Of a DNA stretch of 64,000 nucleotides, positions 27,254-36,743 are shown in pieces. The DNA comes from Ornithinibacter aureus. GTDB taxonomy: Bacteria > Actinomycetota > Actinomycetes > Actinomycetales > Dermatophilaceae. Under the pieces are notes generated by a model, which was not told the origin of the DNA, did not search any database, and worked only from the letters and a program-made list of their open reading frames with translations. Made by a program: the position numbers and the translations under genes. Every line of letters starts with the position of its first letter. Positions within the stretch are counted from its first letter, which is position 1. The stretch lies in assembly GCF_009858245.1 (NCBI RefSeq), contig NZ_VMSB01000001.1, positions 1,798,001-1,862,000 on the forward strand, in the 5' to 3' direction.

Positions 27254-28572
27254 GCGTTCACGCTGTCCTTTGCGTCCTTGGCGAACAGGGTCGACGCCTT
27301 GGGGTCGAACGGGCACCCACCGTGGGTGATGTGCGCGATGTACTCGTCACGGAAGTACTGGATCGAGCTCGTGACCGGGCTGGTCGCACCATCGCCGAGC
27401 GCGCAGAAGCTGCGACCGAGGATGTTGTCGCAGATGTCGAGCAGCTTGTCGAGGTCCTCCTCGGTGCCCTGCCCGCGCTCGAGGCGCCCGGTGATCTGCT
27501 TGAGCCACCAGGTGCCCTCACGGCACGGGGTGCACTTGCCGCAGGACTCGTGCTTGTAGAAGTCGGTCCAGCGGTCGACCGCGCGCACGACGCACACGGT
27601 CTCGTCGAAGATCTGAAGGGCCCGGGTGCCGAGCATCGAGCCCGCGGCGCCGACGGACTCGAAGTCCAGCGGCACGTCGAGGTGCTCGGCGGTGAACAGC
27701 GGTGTGGAGCTGCCTCCGGGGGTCCAGAACTTCAGGGCCCTGTCGGGGTCGCGCATGCCGCCGGCCATGTCGAGCAGCTCGCGCAGCGTGATGCCGAGCG
27801 GGGCCTCGTACTGGCCGGGGGTCTTCACGTGCCCGGACAGGCTGAAGATGCCGAAACCGGTCGACTTCTCGGTGCCCATGCCCGTGAACCAGTCGACGCC
27901 CTCGAGGATGATCCCGGGGACGGAGGCGATGGACTCGACGTTGTTGACCGACGTCGGGCGGGCGTAGAGCCCGGCGGCGCCGGGGAACGGCGGCTTGCTG
28001 CGCGGCTGGCCGCGCCGACCCTCGAGGCTGTCCAGGAGGGCGGTCTCCTCGCCGCAGATGTAGGCGCCCGCGCCGGCGTGCACGGTGATGTCGAGGTTGA
28101 CCCCCGTGCCGTGGACGTTCTTGCCGAGGTGTCCGGCCGCGTAGGCCTCCTCCACGGCGCGCAGCAGGCGGCGGTAGACGTGCACGACCTCGCCGCGCAG
28201 GTAGATGAAGGCGTGCTCGCAGCCGATGGCGAACGAGCTGATCGCGACACCCTCGATGAGGACGTGCGGGTTGGCCATCATGAGCGGGATGTCCTTGCAG
28301 GTGCCCGGCTCGGACTCGTCGGCGTTGACGACGAGGTAGCGCGGACCGCCGTCCGGGGGCGCCATGAACGACCACTTCATGCCGGTGGGGAAGCCGGCGC
28401 CGCCGCGGCCGCGCAGCGAGGAGTCCTTGACGGCCGCGATGATCGCCGCCGGCTCCATCGCGAGCGCCTTGTCCAGCGCCTTGTACCCGTTGTGGCGGGT
28501 GTAGGTCTCCAGGGACCAGGACTTCGGGTCGTCCCAGAACGCACTGAGGATCGGGGTGAGCGTGGTGGCCAT
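27250..28572 (-). CDS. nuoF: NADH-quinone oxidoreductase subunit F (NADH- and FMN-binding)
   Basis: 440 residues. [20 protein letters not shown] binds NADH and [23 protein letters not shown] is the second conserved block, and [13 protein letters not shown] with the later Cys in [10 protein letters not shown] gives the 4Fe-4S ligands. This is the entry point for NADH electrons and is missing from the second cluster at 1-5.7 kb. The ATG shares a base with the nuoE stop (TGATG). Confidence 0.97.
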   Translation of the reverse strand: MATTLTPILSAFWDDPKSWSLETYTRHNGYKALDKALAMEPAAIIAAVKDSSLRGRGGAGFPTGMKWSFMAPPDGGPRYLVVNADESEPGTCKDIPLMMANPHVLIEGVAISSFAIGCEHAFIYLRGEVVHVYRRLLRAVEEAYAAGHLGKNVHGTGVNLDITVHAGAGAYICGEETALLDSLEGRRGQPRSKPPFPGAAGLYARPTSVNNVESIASVPGIILEGVDWFTGMGTEKSTGFGIFSLSGHVKTPGQYEAPLGITLRELLDMAGGMRDPDRALKFWTPGGSSTPLFTAEHLDVPLDFESVGAAGSMLGTRALQIFDETVCVVRAVDRWTDFYKHESCGKCTPCREGTWWLKQITGRLERGQGTEEDLDKLLDICDNILGRSFCALGDGATSPVTSSIQYFRDEYIAHITHGGCPFDPKASTLFAKDAKDSVNA

Positions 28573-29543
28573 CACGAACCCTTCTTATTCGGGGCGGAGG
28601 TCTTGCGCGGTGCCTTCTCGGACCCGGCGGTGCGGGCCTTGGCGTCGTCCTCGGCCGGAGCCTGCTCGTCGGGGTCGCGGGTCGCGGCCGGCTCCACCTT
28701 GGCAGCGGCCGCTTCGTCGCTCGCGGGGGTGACCTCGGTGTTGCCGGGCTCGGCCGGGCCGGCCGGGGCGGGTGCCTCGGACACGTCCGACTCGGATGCC
28801 GTCGGCGCGGGGGCCGTGGCCGACGCACCTTCGGGGGCGGTCCAGCCTTGTTCGTGCGCGAGCTTCAGGCCGGCGAGGGACGCCGGGCCGGCGCCGACCC
28901 CTTCGTCGGCGAGCCCGTCGTGGAAGCCGGCCAGCACGCGGCTGACCTGCTTGAACGTGCACAGCGAGCTCGGCCCGCGGGTGGGCGCGACGGGCTTGCC
29001 GGCGGTGAGGTCGTCGACCAGGGCGATGGTGGACTCGGGCGTCTGGTTGTCGAAGAACTCCCAGTTCGCCATGACGACCGGCGCGTAGTCGCAGGCCGCG
29101 TTGCACTCGACGCGCTCGAGCGTGATCTTGCCGTCCGCGGTGGTCTCGTCGTGACCCACGCCGAGGTGATCCGACACGGCATCCCAGATCTCGTCGCCGC
29201 CCATGACGGCGCACAGGGTGTTGGTGCACACGCCGACCGTGTACTCGCCGTTGGGGTGGCGCTTGTACTGCGTGTAGAACGTCGCGACGCCGGACACCTC
29301 GGCGGTCGTGAGGTCGAGCAGCTCGGCGCACAGGTCGATGCCGCGGCCGGTCACGTAGCCGTCGACGGACTGCACGAGGTGCAGCAGCGGCAGCAGCGCC
29401 GAGCGCTTTTGCGGGTAGCGGGCGATGACCTCGGCGGCGTCGGCGCGGAACTGCGCCTCGACGTCGGCGGGGTACGGTGCCTTGGAGTCCTCACTGACCG
29501 TGAGGTGACCGGATGCGGTCTGGAGGCCGAAGTCGTGAGCCAT
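28572..29543 (-). CDS. nuoE: NADH-quinone oxidoreductase subunit E, with long disordered tail
   Basis: 323 residues. The thioredoxin-like 2Fe-2S domain occupies about residues 20-215, with ligands in VGVCTNTLCAVMGG and ECNAACDYAPVVM. The remaining roughly 100 residues are Ala, Pro, Glu and Lys-rich without predicted structure, ending in a Lys-rich patch (KAPRKTSAPNKKGS). Similar tails occur in other actinobacteria. The start ATG at 29543 shares one base with the nuoD stop. Confidence 0.95.
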   Translation of the reverse strand: MAHDFGLQTASGHLTVSEDSKAPYPADVEAQFRADAAEVIARYPQKRSALLPLLHLVQSVDGYVTGRGIDLCAELLDLTTAEVSGVATFYTQYKRHPNGEYTVGVCTNTLCAVMGGDEIWDAVSDHLGVGHDETTADGKITLERVECNAACDYAPVVMANWEFFDNQTPESTIALVDDLTAGKPVAPTRGPSSLCTFKQVSRVLAGFHDGLADEGVGAGPASLAGLKLAHEQGWTAPEGASATAPAPTASESDVSEAPAPAGPAEPGNTEVTPASDEAAAAKVEPAATRDPDEQAPAEDDAKARTAGSEKAPRKTSAPNKKGS

Positions 29544-30937
29544 CAGCGGTCGACACCTCCCATGACGGGGTCGATGGAGGCCACCGCGACGATGACGTCG
29601 GCGACCTGGGCGCCTTCGCACATCGCGGCCACGGCCTGCAGGTTGTTGAAGCTCGGGTCGCGGAAGTGCGCCCGGTAGGGCCGGGTGCCGCCGTCGGAGA
29701 CGGTGTGGCAGCCGAGCTCGCCCTTGGGTGACTCCACCGCGGCGTACGCCTGCCCCGGGGGGACCCGGAAGCCTTCGGTGACGAGCTTGAAGTGGTGGAT
29801 GAGCGACTCCATGGACGTGCCCATGATCTCGCGGATGTGGTCGAGGCTGTTGCCCTGACCGTCGCCACCGATGGCCAGCTGGGCCGGCCACGCGATCTTC
29901 TTGTCCTGCACCATGACGGGCTGGCCCTCGGTGCGCTGGAGCCGGTCGAGGGTCTGCTCGACGATCTTCAGCGACTGGTACATCTCGTCGATGCGGATGC
30001 GGATGCGGTCGTAGGCGTCGCAGCCGGTGCGGGTGACGACGTCGAAGTCGTAGGTCTCGTACCCGCAGTACGGGTCGGACTTGCGCAGGTCGTGCGGCAG
30101 GCCGGTCGAGCGCAGCACCGGGCCGGTGACGCCGAGCGCCACGCAACCGGTGAGGTCGAGGTAGCCGATGCCGACCGTGCGGCCCTTGAGCAGCGGGTTC
30201 TCGTTGATCAGCAGCTCGATCTCGTGCAGACCCTGGCGCAGCTCGCCGACGACCTCGCGGACCATGTCGACCGCGCCGTGCGGCAGGTCCTGGGCAACAC
30301 CGCCGGGGCGGATGTACGCGTTGTTCATCCGCAGACCGGTGACGGCCTCGAAGACCCGAAGGATCCGCTCACGCTCACGGAACCCGACGGTCATCACCGT
30401 CGTGGCACCCAGTTCCATACCGCCGGTGCCGAGGCAGACGAGGTGGGAGTTGATCCGGGTGAGCTCCATCATGAGCACGCGGATGATGTTGGCGCGCTCG
30501 GGGACCTGGTCGGTGATGCCGAGCAGCTTCTCGACGGACAGGCAGTACGCCGTCTCCTGGAACATCGGCGTGAGGTAGTCCATGCGCGTGCAGAACGTGA
30601 CGCCCTGCACCCAGGTGCGGAACTCCATGTTCTTCTCGATGCCGGTGTGCAGGTAGCCGATGCCGGCGCGGGCCTCGGTGACCGTCTCGCCGTCGAGCTC
30701 GAGGATGAGGCGGAGCACGCCGTGCGTCGACGGGTGCTGGGGGCCCATGTTGACGACGATCCGCTCCTCGTGGAGCGCGGTCGCCTCGTCGACGAGGTCG
30801 TTCCAGTCGCCGCCGGAGACGTTGAAGACCGGTGCGCCGTCGAGCCCTTCGTCGACGGAGGCGCCGTAGGCGTCGCTGAACGACTCGTGGGTGCCCTGGG
30901 CCTCGAAGACCTCGGTGTCGTGGTCGTGGGTCGTCAT
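29543..30937 (-). CDS. nuoD: NADH-quinone oxidoreductase subunit D
   Basis: 464 residues of the connecting arm that lines the quinone pocket with NuoB and Nuo[21 protein letters not shown] is the family signature, with the His and the later Tyr region that contact quinone, and [20 protein letters not shown] and [16 protein letters not shown] are conserved. About 55 residues precede the core, slightly more than usual. This is the only nuoD in the window, although two nuoC genes are present. Confidence 0.96.
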   Translation of the reverse strand: MTTHDHDTEVFEAQGTHESFSDAYGASVDEGLDGAPVFNVSGGDWNDLVDEATALHEERIVVNMGPQHPSTHGVLRLILELDGETVTEARAGIGYLHTGIEKNMEFRTWVQGVTFCTRMDYLTPMFQETAYCLSVEKLLGITDQVPERANIIRVLMMELTRINSHLVCLGTGGMELGATTVMTVGFRERERILRVFEAVTGLRMNNAYIRPGGVAQDLPHGAVDMVREVVGELRQGLHEIELLINENPLLKGRTVGIGYLDLTGCVALGVTGPVLRSTGLPHDLRKSDPYCGYETYDFDVVTRTGCDAYDRIRIRIDEMYQSLKIVEQTLDRLQRTEGQPVMVQDKKIAWPAQLAIGGDGQGNSLDHIREIMGTSMESLIHHFKLVTEGFRVPPGQAYAAVESPKGELGCHTVSDGGTRPYRAHFRDPSFNNLQAVAAMCEGAQVADVIVAVASIDPVMGGVDR

Positions 30938-31713
30938 CAGTTGAACGCCCTCCGCTGGTCCGGCGGCGGTACGACGCCGCCCTTGTACTCGACGGGGATG
31001 CCGCCGAGCGGGTAGTCCTTGCGCTGCGGGTGGCCCGGCCAGTCATCCGGCATGAGGATGCGGGTCAGGGCCGGGTGCCCGTCGAAGATGATGCCGAACA
31101 TGTCCCAGGTCTCGCGCTCGTGCCAGTCGTTGCCCGGGTAGACCGAGATGATCGACGGGATGTGTGGGTCGCTGTCGGGGGCGGCGACCTCGAGGCGGAC
31201 GCGGCGGCTGCCGTTGGTGATCGACAGCAGCGGGTAGACGGCGTGCAGCTCGCGGCCGGTCTCCTCGGGGTAGTGCACCCCGGAGACGCCCATGCACATC
31301 TCGAAACGCAGCTGCGGGGTGTCGCGCATCGCGCGGGCGACGGCGAGCAGGTGCTCGCGGGCGACGAAGAAGGTCAGCTCGCCGCGGTCGACGACGACCC
31401 GCTCGATGGCCTCGTGGTACCCGGGGCCGTCGCCGGTCGTGAGCGCGGTGCCGAGCTGGTCGGCCACCTCGTCGAACCACGAGCCGTAGGGCCGCGGGCT
31501 CGCGCCGGGCAGCAGGGTCGGGGTGACCAGACCGCCGTAGCCGGAGGTGTCGTGGCCCTTGGTCGCACCGAACATGCCGTGGCGCTCGCCGACCTTCACG
31601 GGCTCGCGAGCCTCGTCGGAGATGTCCTGCCAGGTGGCGATGTTGGCGGTGTGGGCCTGGGTTGCCTCGTCGAGGGTGCCCTCGACCTCTCCGGAGTTCT
31701 GCTCGGGGCTCAT
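30937..31713 (-). CDS. nuoC: NADH-quinone oxidoreductase subunit C
   Basis: 258 residues. [20 protein letters not shown] is the family signature and [20 protein letters not shown] the C-terminal block that contacts NuoD. It has a hydrophilic N-terminal extension of about 60 residues. The ATG overlaps the nuoB stop (ATGA), and the stop shares a base with the nuoD start. Confidence 0.96.
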   Translation of the reverse strand: MSPEQNSGEVEGTLDEATQAHTANIATWQDISDEAREPVKVGERHGMFGATKGHDTSGYGGLVTPTLLPGASPRPYGSWFDEVADQLGTALTTGDGPGYHEAIERVVVDRGELTFFVAREHLLAVARAMRDTPQLRFEMCMGVSGVHYPEETGRELHAVYPLLSITNGSRRVRLEVAAPDSDPHIPSIISVYPGNDWHERETWDMFGIIFDGHPALTRILMPDDWPGHPQRKDYPLGGIPVEYKGGVVPPPDQRRAFN

Positions 31714-32309
31714 GCGAGGAGGTTCTTCCCGCTCGGAGCCGCGAGGTGGGCCAGGTGGTCGTGGGTCGGGGCCATCAGCGACGTCGGGGTCGCGGCGAGG
31801 GCTGCGGCCTCGGCCGCCCGGGCCGCGGCGATGCGGTTGACGCCGAGCTTGCTGCCCTGGATCTGGGCGTGCAGCTCGATGATCGCGTTCAGGAGCATCT
31901 CGGGGCGGGGCGGACACCCGGGCAGGTAGATGTCGACGGGGATGATGTGGTCGACGCCCTGGACGATCGCGTAGTTGTTGAACATGCCGCCCGAGCTGGC
32001 GCACACGCCCATGGAGATGACCCACTTGGGGTTGGGCATCTGGTCGTAGACCTGCCGCACGACGGGAGCCATCTTCTGCGAGACCCGTCCGGCGACGATC
32101 ATGAGGTCGGCCTGACGGGGGGTGGCGGAGAACCGCTCCATGCCGAACCGGGCGATGTCGTAGTCAGGGGTGCCGACGGCCATCATCTCGATGGCGCAGC
32201 AGGCCAGACCGAACGTCGCAGGCCAGATCGAGGCCTTGCGCATGTAGCCGACGACGTTCTCGAGCGTGGTCAGCACGAAGCCGGCGGGCAGCTTCTCCTC
32301 GAGTCCCAT
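31710..32309 (-). CDS. nuoB: NADH-quinone oxidoreductase subunit B
   Basis: 199 residues with the N2 cluster ligands in [21 protein letters not shown] and LPGCPPRPE. It starts at [13 protein letters not shown] with AAGGAGG in front. The upstream stretch is occupied by a 25-codon open frame, whose stop shares a base with this start. Confidence 0.97.
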   Translation of the reverse strand: MGLEEKLPAGFVLTTLENVVGYMRKASIWPATFGLACCAIEMMAVGTPDYDIARFGMERFSATPRQADLMIVAGRVSQKMAPVVRQVYDQMPNPKWVISMGVCASSGGMFNNYAIVQGVDHIIPVDIYLPGCPPRPEMLLNAIIELHAQIQGSKLGVNRIAAARAAEAAALAATPTSLMAPTHDHLAHLAAPSGKNLLA

Positions 32310-32386
32310 CAGCCCTCCTTGGGGTGAGCGGTCGGTGAGGTGGGGTGCACGAACAGGGGTGCGGACGGCATCCGGGCGGTGGTCAT
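32309..32386 (-). CDS. Possible 25-codon linker ORF between nuoA and nuoB
   Basis: The frame begins with an ATG that shares a base with the nuoA stop (TGATG) and ends in a TGA that shares a base with the nuoB ATG (TGATG). The peptide starts [13 protein letters not shown] and ends HPKEG, and the codons for KEG contain the nuoB ribosome-binding site. It has no hydrophobic helix or known motif. It may simply carry ribosomes from nuoA to nuoB, or be a chance frame; the double TGATG junction is the main argument for translation. Confidence 0.4.
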   Translation of the reverse strand: MTTARMPSAPLFVHPTSPTAHPKEG

Positions 32387-32748
32387 CAGTCCCACTCCAA
32401 CCCGCCGCGCTTCCACACGTACGCGTAGGCGACGAAGACGGTGAGGATGAACAGCACCATCTCGACCAGCGCGAACAGGCCGAGGGAGTCGAAGGCGACC
32501 GCGAACGGGTACAGGAAGATCGACTCGATGTCGAAGATGATGAAGAGCATCGCCGTGAGGAAGTACTTGACCGGCACGCGGCCACCACCGGCGGCGCGCG
32601 GCGTGGGCTGGATGCCGCACTCGTAGGCCTCCAGCTTGGCGCGGTTGTAGCGCTTGGGGCCGACGACGAGGCTGGTGCCCACGGAGAGCGCGGCGAAGCC
32701 GAAGCCCAGCGCGAGCAGGATGAAAATCGGTGCGTAGGGGTTGCTCAT
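32386..32748 (-). CDS. nuoA: NADH-quinone oxidoreductase subunit A
   Basis: 120 residues, three helices. [20 protein letters not shown] and [18 protein letters not shown] are the conserved loops, the second holding the family's acidic residues. It starts at MSNPYAPIF. It is the first gene of the fourteen-subunit operon; a Rex-type operator lies about 180 bp upstream. Confidence 0.96.
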   Translation of the reverse strand: MSNPYAPIFILLALGFGFAALSVGTSLVVGPKRYNRAKLEAYECGIQPTPRAAGGGRVPVKYFLTAMLFIIFDIESIFLYPFAVAFDSLGLFALVEMVLFILTVFVAYAYVWKRGGLEWD

Positions 32749-32929
32749 CGAGGTGACAACTCCCCTTTCGGTGCTCAGGTACATCGGGCTGGCACGGCCG
32801 AACAACAGTCAGCGTCCCGGCCATCCTAGGGGGAGTGACCTACGCCTCACCCGACGACGCTCGACAGTCGGCCCGGACGCATGCTGTGCATGCACTTTCC
32901 GGACCGGCGGGCGAACGCCGTGAGGGTGC

Positions 32930-32947
32930 TTGTGAATCTCTTCACGA
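32930..32947. promoter_or_regulatory. Probable Rex operator upstream of nuoA
   Basis: TTGTGAATCTCTTCACGA matches the Rex consensus TTGTGA-N6-TCACAA with one mismatch in the last three bases. Rex is an NADH/NAD-sensing repressor known to control nuo operons in actinobacteria such as Streptomyces. The site is about 180 bp before the nuoA start, in a noncoding gap (32749-33008) next to menG, whose 3' end faces it. It would tie complex I expression to the cell's redox state. Confidence 0.6.
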
Positions 32948-33008
32948 TCGGCCGCAGTCTAGGACGGGCCGCCGGCGGGGTTGCACTAAGGCAGCCCTAA
33001 CCTGCCGC

Positions 33009-33707
33009 TCAGGCGGTCGGCTTCGTCGCCCGGTGGAGGGCGACGATGCCGCCGGAGAGGTTGCGCCACTGGACCTCGCCCCAGCCTGCCCCGGACACCC
33101 GCTGCGCCAGGCCGCGCTGCGCCGGCCAGGCCTGGATGGACTCCGCGAGGTACACGTAGGACTCGGGGTTGCTGCTGACCTTGCGTGCCACCGCGGGCAG
33201 CGACCGCATGAGGTAGTTCGAGTACACCGTGCGGAAGGCCTTGTGCGTCGGCTGGCTGAACTCGCAGATGACGAGCCGACCACCCGGCTTGGTGACGCGC
33301 AGGAACTCGCGCAGCGCGGCATCCGGGTCGGCGACGTTGCGCAGCCCGAAGCTCATCGTCACGACGTCGAAGGACTCGTCGGCGAAGGGCAGGTTCATCG
33401 CGTCGGCAGCGGTGAACCCGAGGTCCGAGCGGCGCTGGTGGCCCACGCGCAGCATCCCCAGCGAGAAGTCGGCGGGCACGACGTCGACCCCGGAGTCGGC
33501 GAACGGCTCGCTGCTCGTGCCCGTCCCGGCGGCGATGTCGAGCACGACCTGCCCGGGAACGGCCTCGCAGGCCGCGACCACCGCACGGCGCCAGAGCCGG
33601 TCCTGGCCCAGCGAGAGCACGTCGTTGGTCACGTCGTACTTGCTCGCGACGTCGTCGAACATCGCGGCGACGTCGCGGGGGTCCTTGTCGAGGGAGGCGC
33701 GGCTCAT
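33009..33707 (-). CDS. menG: Demethylmenaquinone methyltransferase
   Basis: 232-residue SAM-dependent methyltransferase (UbiE/MenG family) that makes the last step to menaquinone. [19 protein letters not shown] is SAM motif [21 protein letters not shown] and [13 protein letters not shown] are family motifs, and the N-terminus has [18 protein letters not shown] choose the ATG at 33707 (MSRASLDKD) because GGAGG lies nine bases before it; an ATG nine bases upstream has no room for a ribosome-binding site. Divergent from menF across a tandem-repeat region. Confidence 0.95.
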   Translation of the reverse strand: MSRASLDKDPRDVAAMFDDVASKYDVTNDVLSLGQDRLWRRAVVAACEAVPGQVVLDIAAGTGTSSEPFADSGVDVVPADFSLGMLRVGHQRRSDLGFTAADAMNLPFADESFDVVTMSFGLRNVADPDAALREFLRVTKPGGRLVICEFSQPTHKAFRTVYSNYLMRSLPAVARKVSSNPESYVYLAESIQAWPAQRGLAQRVSGAGWGEVQWRNLSGGIVALHRATKPTA

Positions 33708-33734
33708 GCGCGCCATCCTCCCACCCGTGCACCC

Positions 33735-33893
33735 GCGTCCCCACATCGACCAATAGGTCACCGCAGGTACACCCCACCCACGCCCCCGCGTCCCCACATC
33801 GACCAATAGGTCACCGCAGGTACACCCCACCCACGCCCCCGCGTCCCCACATCGACCAATAGGTCACCGCGGGTACACCCCACCCGCGGCGTG
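33735..33893. repeat. 53-bp tandem repeat, three units, each with the palindromic core (copies 6-8)
   Basis: The units start at 33735, 33788 and 33841, with cores GACCAATAGGTC at 33748, 33801 and 33854. Units 1 and 2 are nearly identical and unit 3 differs at a few bases. They fill almost the whole space between the divergent menG and menF genes and so must carry or flank both promoters. No CRISPR-like spacers separate them. Confidence 0.9.
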
Positions 33894-33924
33894 CACCCGC
33901 ACCGGGGACGTATCCTGCTGCGCG

Positions 33925-35343
33925 ATGACCTCGCTGCCCGCGGGTGACCGACCGAGCGACCCCGTCGCCTCCGCCGCGCCCCTCGTCTCGCGCACCGTGC
34001 CCCTGCCCCTCGAGCTCGGCACGGCGCTGCTCGCACTGCTGCCCGTCCGCGGCGCTCGCGACCTGTGCTCGTGGGTGCGACGCGGCGAGGGTGTGATCGG
34101 GTGGGGTCGCGCGGCCAGCCACACGGCATCCGGCCCGGACCGGATGGCCGAACTCGACCACTGGTGGTCCGCCCTCATGGCGCACGCCGTCGTCCGCGAC
34201 GAGGTGCGGCGCCCGGGCACGGGTCCGATCGCGTTCGGCTCCATCTCGTATGCCGCGTCCTCGCCCATCGGAGCGACGCTCGTCGTCCCCGAGGTCGTCG
34301 TCGGCGTCCGCGGCGGAGTCGCCTGGCTGACGACCGTCGCGCTGGATGCCACCCCTGCCGTCCCGGGTGCTGTCGAGGTGATCCGTCAACCGGCCCCTCA
34401 AAGCCCGACCGACGTCGCCTTCGCCGACGGCTCGCTCTCCCCCGCCGACTGGGCCGGCGCCGTCGCGGATGCCGTGCAGCGCATCACCGACGGTGACCTC
34501 GACAAGGTGGTGCTCGCCCGCGACCTCGAGGTGTCCACCACCGGAGAGCTCGACGTGCGCTGGCTGCTGCACCGCCTCGCCGAGCGCTACGACACCACGT
34601 GGGTGTTCGCCGTCGACGGCCTCGTCGGGGCCACCCCTGAACTGCTCGTGCGCCGCGAGAAGGGCCTGGTCACCTCCCGAGTGCTCGCGGGCACGATCCG
34701 ACGCACCGGTGACGACGACCACGACCTGGCGCTCGCGGCATCCCTGGCCCGCTCCAGCAAGGACCTCGAGGAGCACGAGTACGCCGTGCGCTCGGTGGCC
34801 GACGCCCTCGCACCGCACTGTTCGTCGATGAACGTGCCCGAGGTGCCGTTCGTGCTGCACCTGTCCAATGTCATGCACCTGGCCACCGACGTCGCCGGGG
34901 TCCTCGTCGACGACGCATCGGCGCTGGCGCTCGCAGCCTCACTGCACCCCTCGGCCGCCGTGTGCGGCACCCCCACCCCCGTCGCGGATGCCGTCATCGC
35001 CGAACTCGAGCACATGGACCGCGGCCGCTACGCCGGGCCCGTGGGGTGGATCGACGCGTCCGGCGACGGCGAGTTCGGGATCGCCCTTCGGTGCGGGGAG
35101 GTCTCGACGACCGATCCTTCCCGGATGCGGCTGTTCGCCGGGTGCGGCATCGTCGCCGGGTCGGTGCCTGATGACGAGGTCGCGGAGTCGTCGGCCAAGC
35201 TCGTACCGATGCGCGACGCGCTCACGGCATCCGGGCCCGCCTGCCCTTCCCCGAACGTGGGTGAAGATCGTCGGCTGGACGACGATCTTCACCCACGTTC
35301 GCGGGATGGCTCGCGAGGTGAAGCGCCGGGCCGGGTCAGCTGA
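33925..35343 (+). CDS. menF: Isochorismate synthase
   Basis: 472-residue chorismate-utilising enzyme that converts chorismate to isochorismate, the first step to menaquinone. The C-terminal catalytic domain shows VLAGTIRRTG, SSKDLEEHEYAVRSVADAL, LHLSNVMHLATDV, LHPSAAVCGTP and RYAGPVGWIDASGDGEFGIA. The DKVVLARD stretch carries the Lys that activates water in isochorismate synthases. The last 45 codons contain a perfect 22-bp inverted repeat, and the gene overlaps the convergent reductase gene by eight bases. The conserved domain ends before the hairpin. Confidence 0.92.
   Translation: MTSLPAGDRPSDPVASAAPLVSRTVPLPLELGTALLALLPVRGARDLCSWVRRGEGVIGWGRAASHTASGPDRMAELDHWWSALMAHAVVRDEVRRPGTGPIAFGSISYAASSPIGATLVVPEVVVGVRGGVAWLTTVALDATPAVPGAVEVIRQPAPQSPTDVAFADGSLSPADWAGAVADAVQRITDGDLDKVVLARDLEVSTTGELDVRWLLHRLAERYDTTWVFAVDGLVGATPELLVRREKGLVTSRVLAGTIRRTGDDDHDLALAASLARSSKDLEEHEYAVRSVADALAPHCSSMNVPEVPFVLHLSNVMHLATDVAGVLVDDASALALAASLHPSAAVCGTPTPVADAVIAELEHMDRGRYAGPVGWIDASGDGEFGIALRCGEVSTTDPSRMRLFAGCGIVAGSVPDDEVAESSAKLVPMRDALTASGPACPSPNVGEDRRLDDDLHPRSRDGSRGEAPGRVS
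35252..35301. terminator. Perfect 22-bp hairpin between convergent menF and reductase genes
   Basis: Arms at 35252-35273 and 35280-35301 are perfect complements around a six-base loop. There is no long T run, so it is not a classic intrinsic terminator, but it sits exactly where two convergent transcripts meet. It lies within the extreme 3' end of menF. Confidence 0.65.
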
Positions 35344-36568
35344 ACGGCGGGCGGGCGTCGACCGCCACGGACCGACGACCGGCCCAGCGCCACACCCGCG
35401 CGGAGCGGTCGCGGTCCTCCTCGGTGATGAGATTGCCCATCCAGCGCAGCGCGAGCGTCATGAGCCAGTCGCTGCGCATCCCGACCGGGCCGAGCGCGCT
35501 GAGGATCTTCGGGGTGGTGAACACCCCAGCGAGGCGGCGGGCGATCGAGAACGCCTCGCCGTAGTTCTCCTGGAGCAGTGCGGGCCAGACCACCGACAGG
35601 TCGTCGTCGAGGTGGTCGACGAGCAGCCGTCCGGTCTCGAGGCCGTAGTCGATGCCTTCGCCGTTGAGCGGGTTGATGCACGCGGCGGCGTCGCCGATGA
35701 GGGCCCAGTTGGCGCCTGCAACGTTGCTGACGGCACCGCCCATGGGCAGCAGGGCGCTCGTGGGCATGCGCTGCTCGCCGGTGAGCTCGAAGTCGTCGCG
35801 GCGAAGGTCGGTGTAGTGCTTCATCAGCGGCTTGATCGCGACGTCCGCCGGGCGCTTGGTCGTCGCGAGGGTGCCGACGCCGACATTCACCTGGCCGCCA
35901 CCGAGCGGGAAGATCCAGCCGTACCCGGGCAGGGTCTCACCGGACTCGGACCGCAGTTCGAGGTGGCTGCTGATCCACGGGTCGTCTGCGCGGGCCGAGT
36001 CGACGTAGCAGCGACCCGCCACGGCGTACACGGTGTCCTTGTGCCACTCACGGCCGAGCACCTTGCCGAGGCCCGAGCGCACCCCATCCGCGACGACGAG
36101 CCGCTCGCACTCGATGTCGAAGGTCTCGTCGCCGCGCGTGAAGGTGACGGACTTGACCCGCCCACCCTCGACGCGGGCGTCGACGGCCTTGGCCCCCTCG
36201 ACGCCGGTGGCCCCCGAGGTGATCGCCTCAGTGCGGATGCGGTCGTCGAGTTCGGTGCGCGGCACGGCCGACCCGTGGTCGGGCAGTGAACCGCCGGGCC
36301 AACGCAGGTGCAGGGTCTGCCCGAAGCCGTGCGCGCGCAGGCCCTGGTTGACGGCGTGCTCACGAACCCACTGCCCCAGGCCGAGGCGGTCGAGCTCGGC
36401 GATGGCGCGAGGGGTCAGCCCGTCGCCGCAGGTCTTGTCGCGGGGAAAGACGGCCGCGTCGGCCAGGACGACGTCGCGGCCGGCACGCGCAGCCCACGCT
36501 GCCGCGGACGATCCGGCCGGCCCGGCGCCGACGACGAGGACATCCGTGCGCTGCGGGGTCTGTGACAC
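35336..36568 (-). CDS. Geranylgeranyl reductase-family flavoprotein (menaquinone-tail reductase type)
   Basis: 410-residue FAD-dependent oxidoreductase. The Rossmann motif is DVLVVGAGPAGSSAAAWAAR, and FPRDKTCGDGLTPRAIAEL is the family's Cys-containing signature; NWALIGDAAACINPLNGEGI is the second FAD motif. In mycobacteria the related MenJ saturates one isoprene unit of the menaquinone tail. The location among men genes supports that role but it is inference. Start GTG at 36568. Confidence 0.87.
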   Translation of the reverse strand: MSQTPQRTDVLVVGAGPAGSSAAAWAARAGRDVVLADAAVFPRDKTCGDGLTPRAIAELDRLGLGQWVREHAVNQGLRAHGFGQTLHLRWPGGSLPDHGSAVPRTELDDRIRTEAITSGATGVEGAKAVDARVEGGRVKSVTFTRGDETFDIECERLVVADGVRSGLGKVLGREWHKDTVYAVAGRCYVDSARADDPWISSHLELRSESGETLPGYGWIFPLGGGQVNVGVGTLATTKRPADVAIKPLMKHYTDLRRDDFELTGEQRMPTSALLPMGGAVSNVAGANWALIGDAAACINPLNGEGIDYGLETGRLLVDHLDDDLSVVWPALLQENYGEAFSIARRLAGVFTTPKILSALGPVGMRSDWLMTLALRWMGNLITEEDRDRSARVWRWAGRRSVAVDARPPFS

Positions 36569-36668
36569 CCCGCCATTGTCGCAAGGTGAGGGCGCGCGCC
36601 CGAAATCGCCCCCCGGCATCCCTAGACCACAGCGACTCATTGCACTCCCGCCACCGCCCCCCTCCCCG

Positions 36669-36737
36669 ACTTCGTGCGACTTAGGTGCGGCGAAACGCCC
36701 GAGCCAGCCTCCGGGCCGCACGGAAGTCGCACGAAGT
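36669..36737. terminator. Long hairpin downstream of menD
   Basis: Outer arms ACTTCGTGCGACTT (36669-36682) and its complement (36724-36737), with inner arms GTGCGGC and GCCGCAC (36685-36691, 36715-36721). It begins seven bases after the menD stop, read on the minus strand. It is probably a transcription terminator or an RNA-stability element. Confidence 0.6.
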
Positions 36738-36743
36738 GGTGGG

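Noticed and set aside
24839..27559. Open frame of about 900 codons on the plus strand opposite nuoG and nuoF
   Set aside because: A shadow of the real minus-strand genes; it shows no domain, and its codon pattern is the mirror of nuoG.
33735..33893. Possible CRISPR array
   Set aside because: The three units are direct tandem copies over their whole 53 bp, with no variable spacers and no cas genes nearby.
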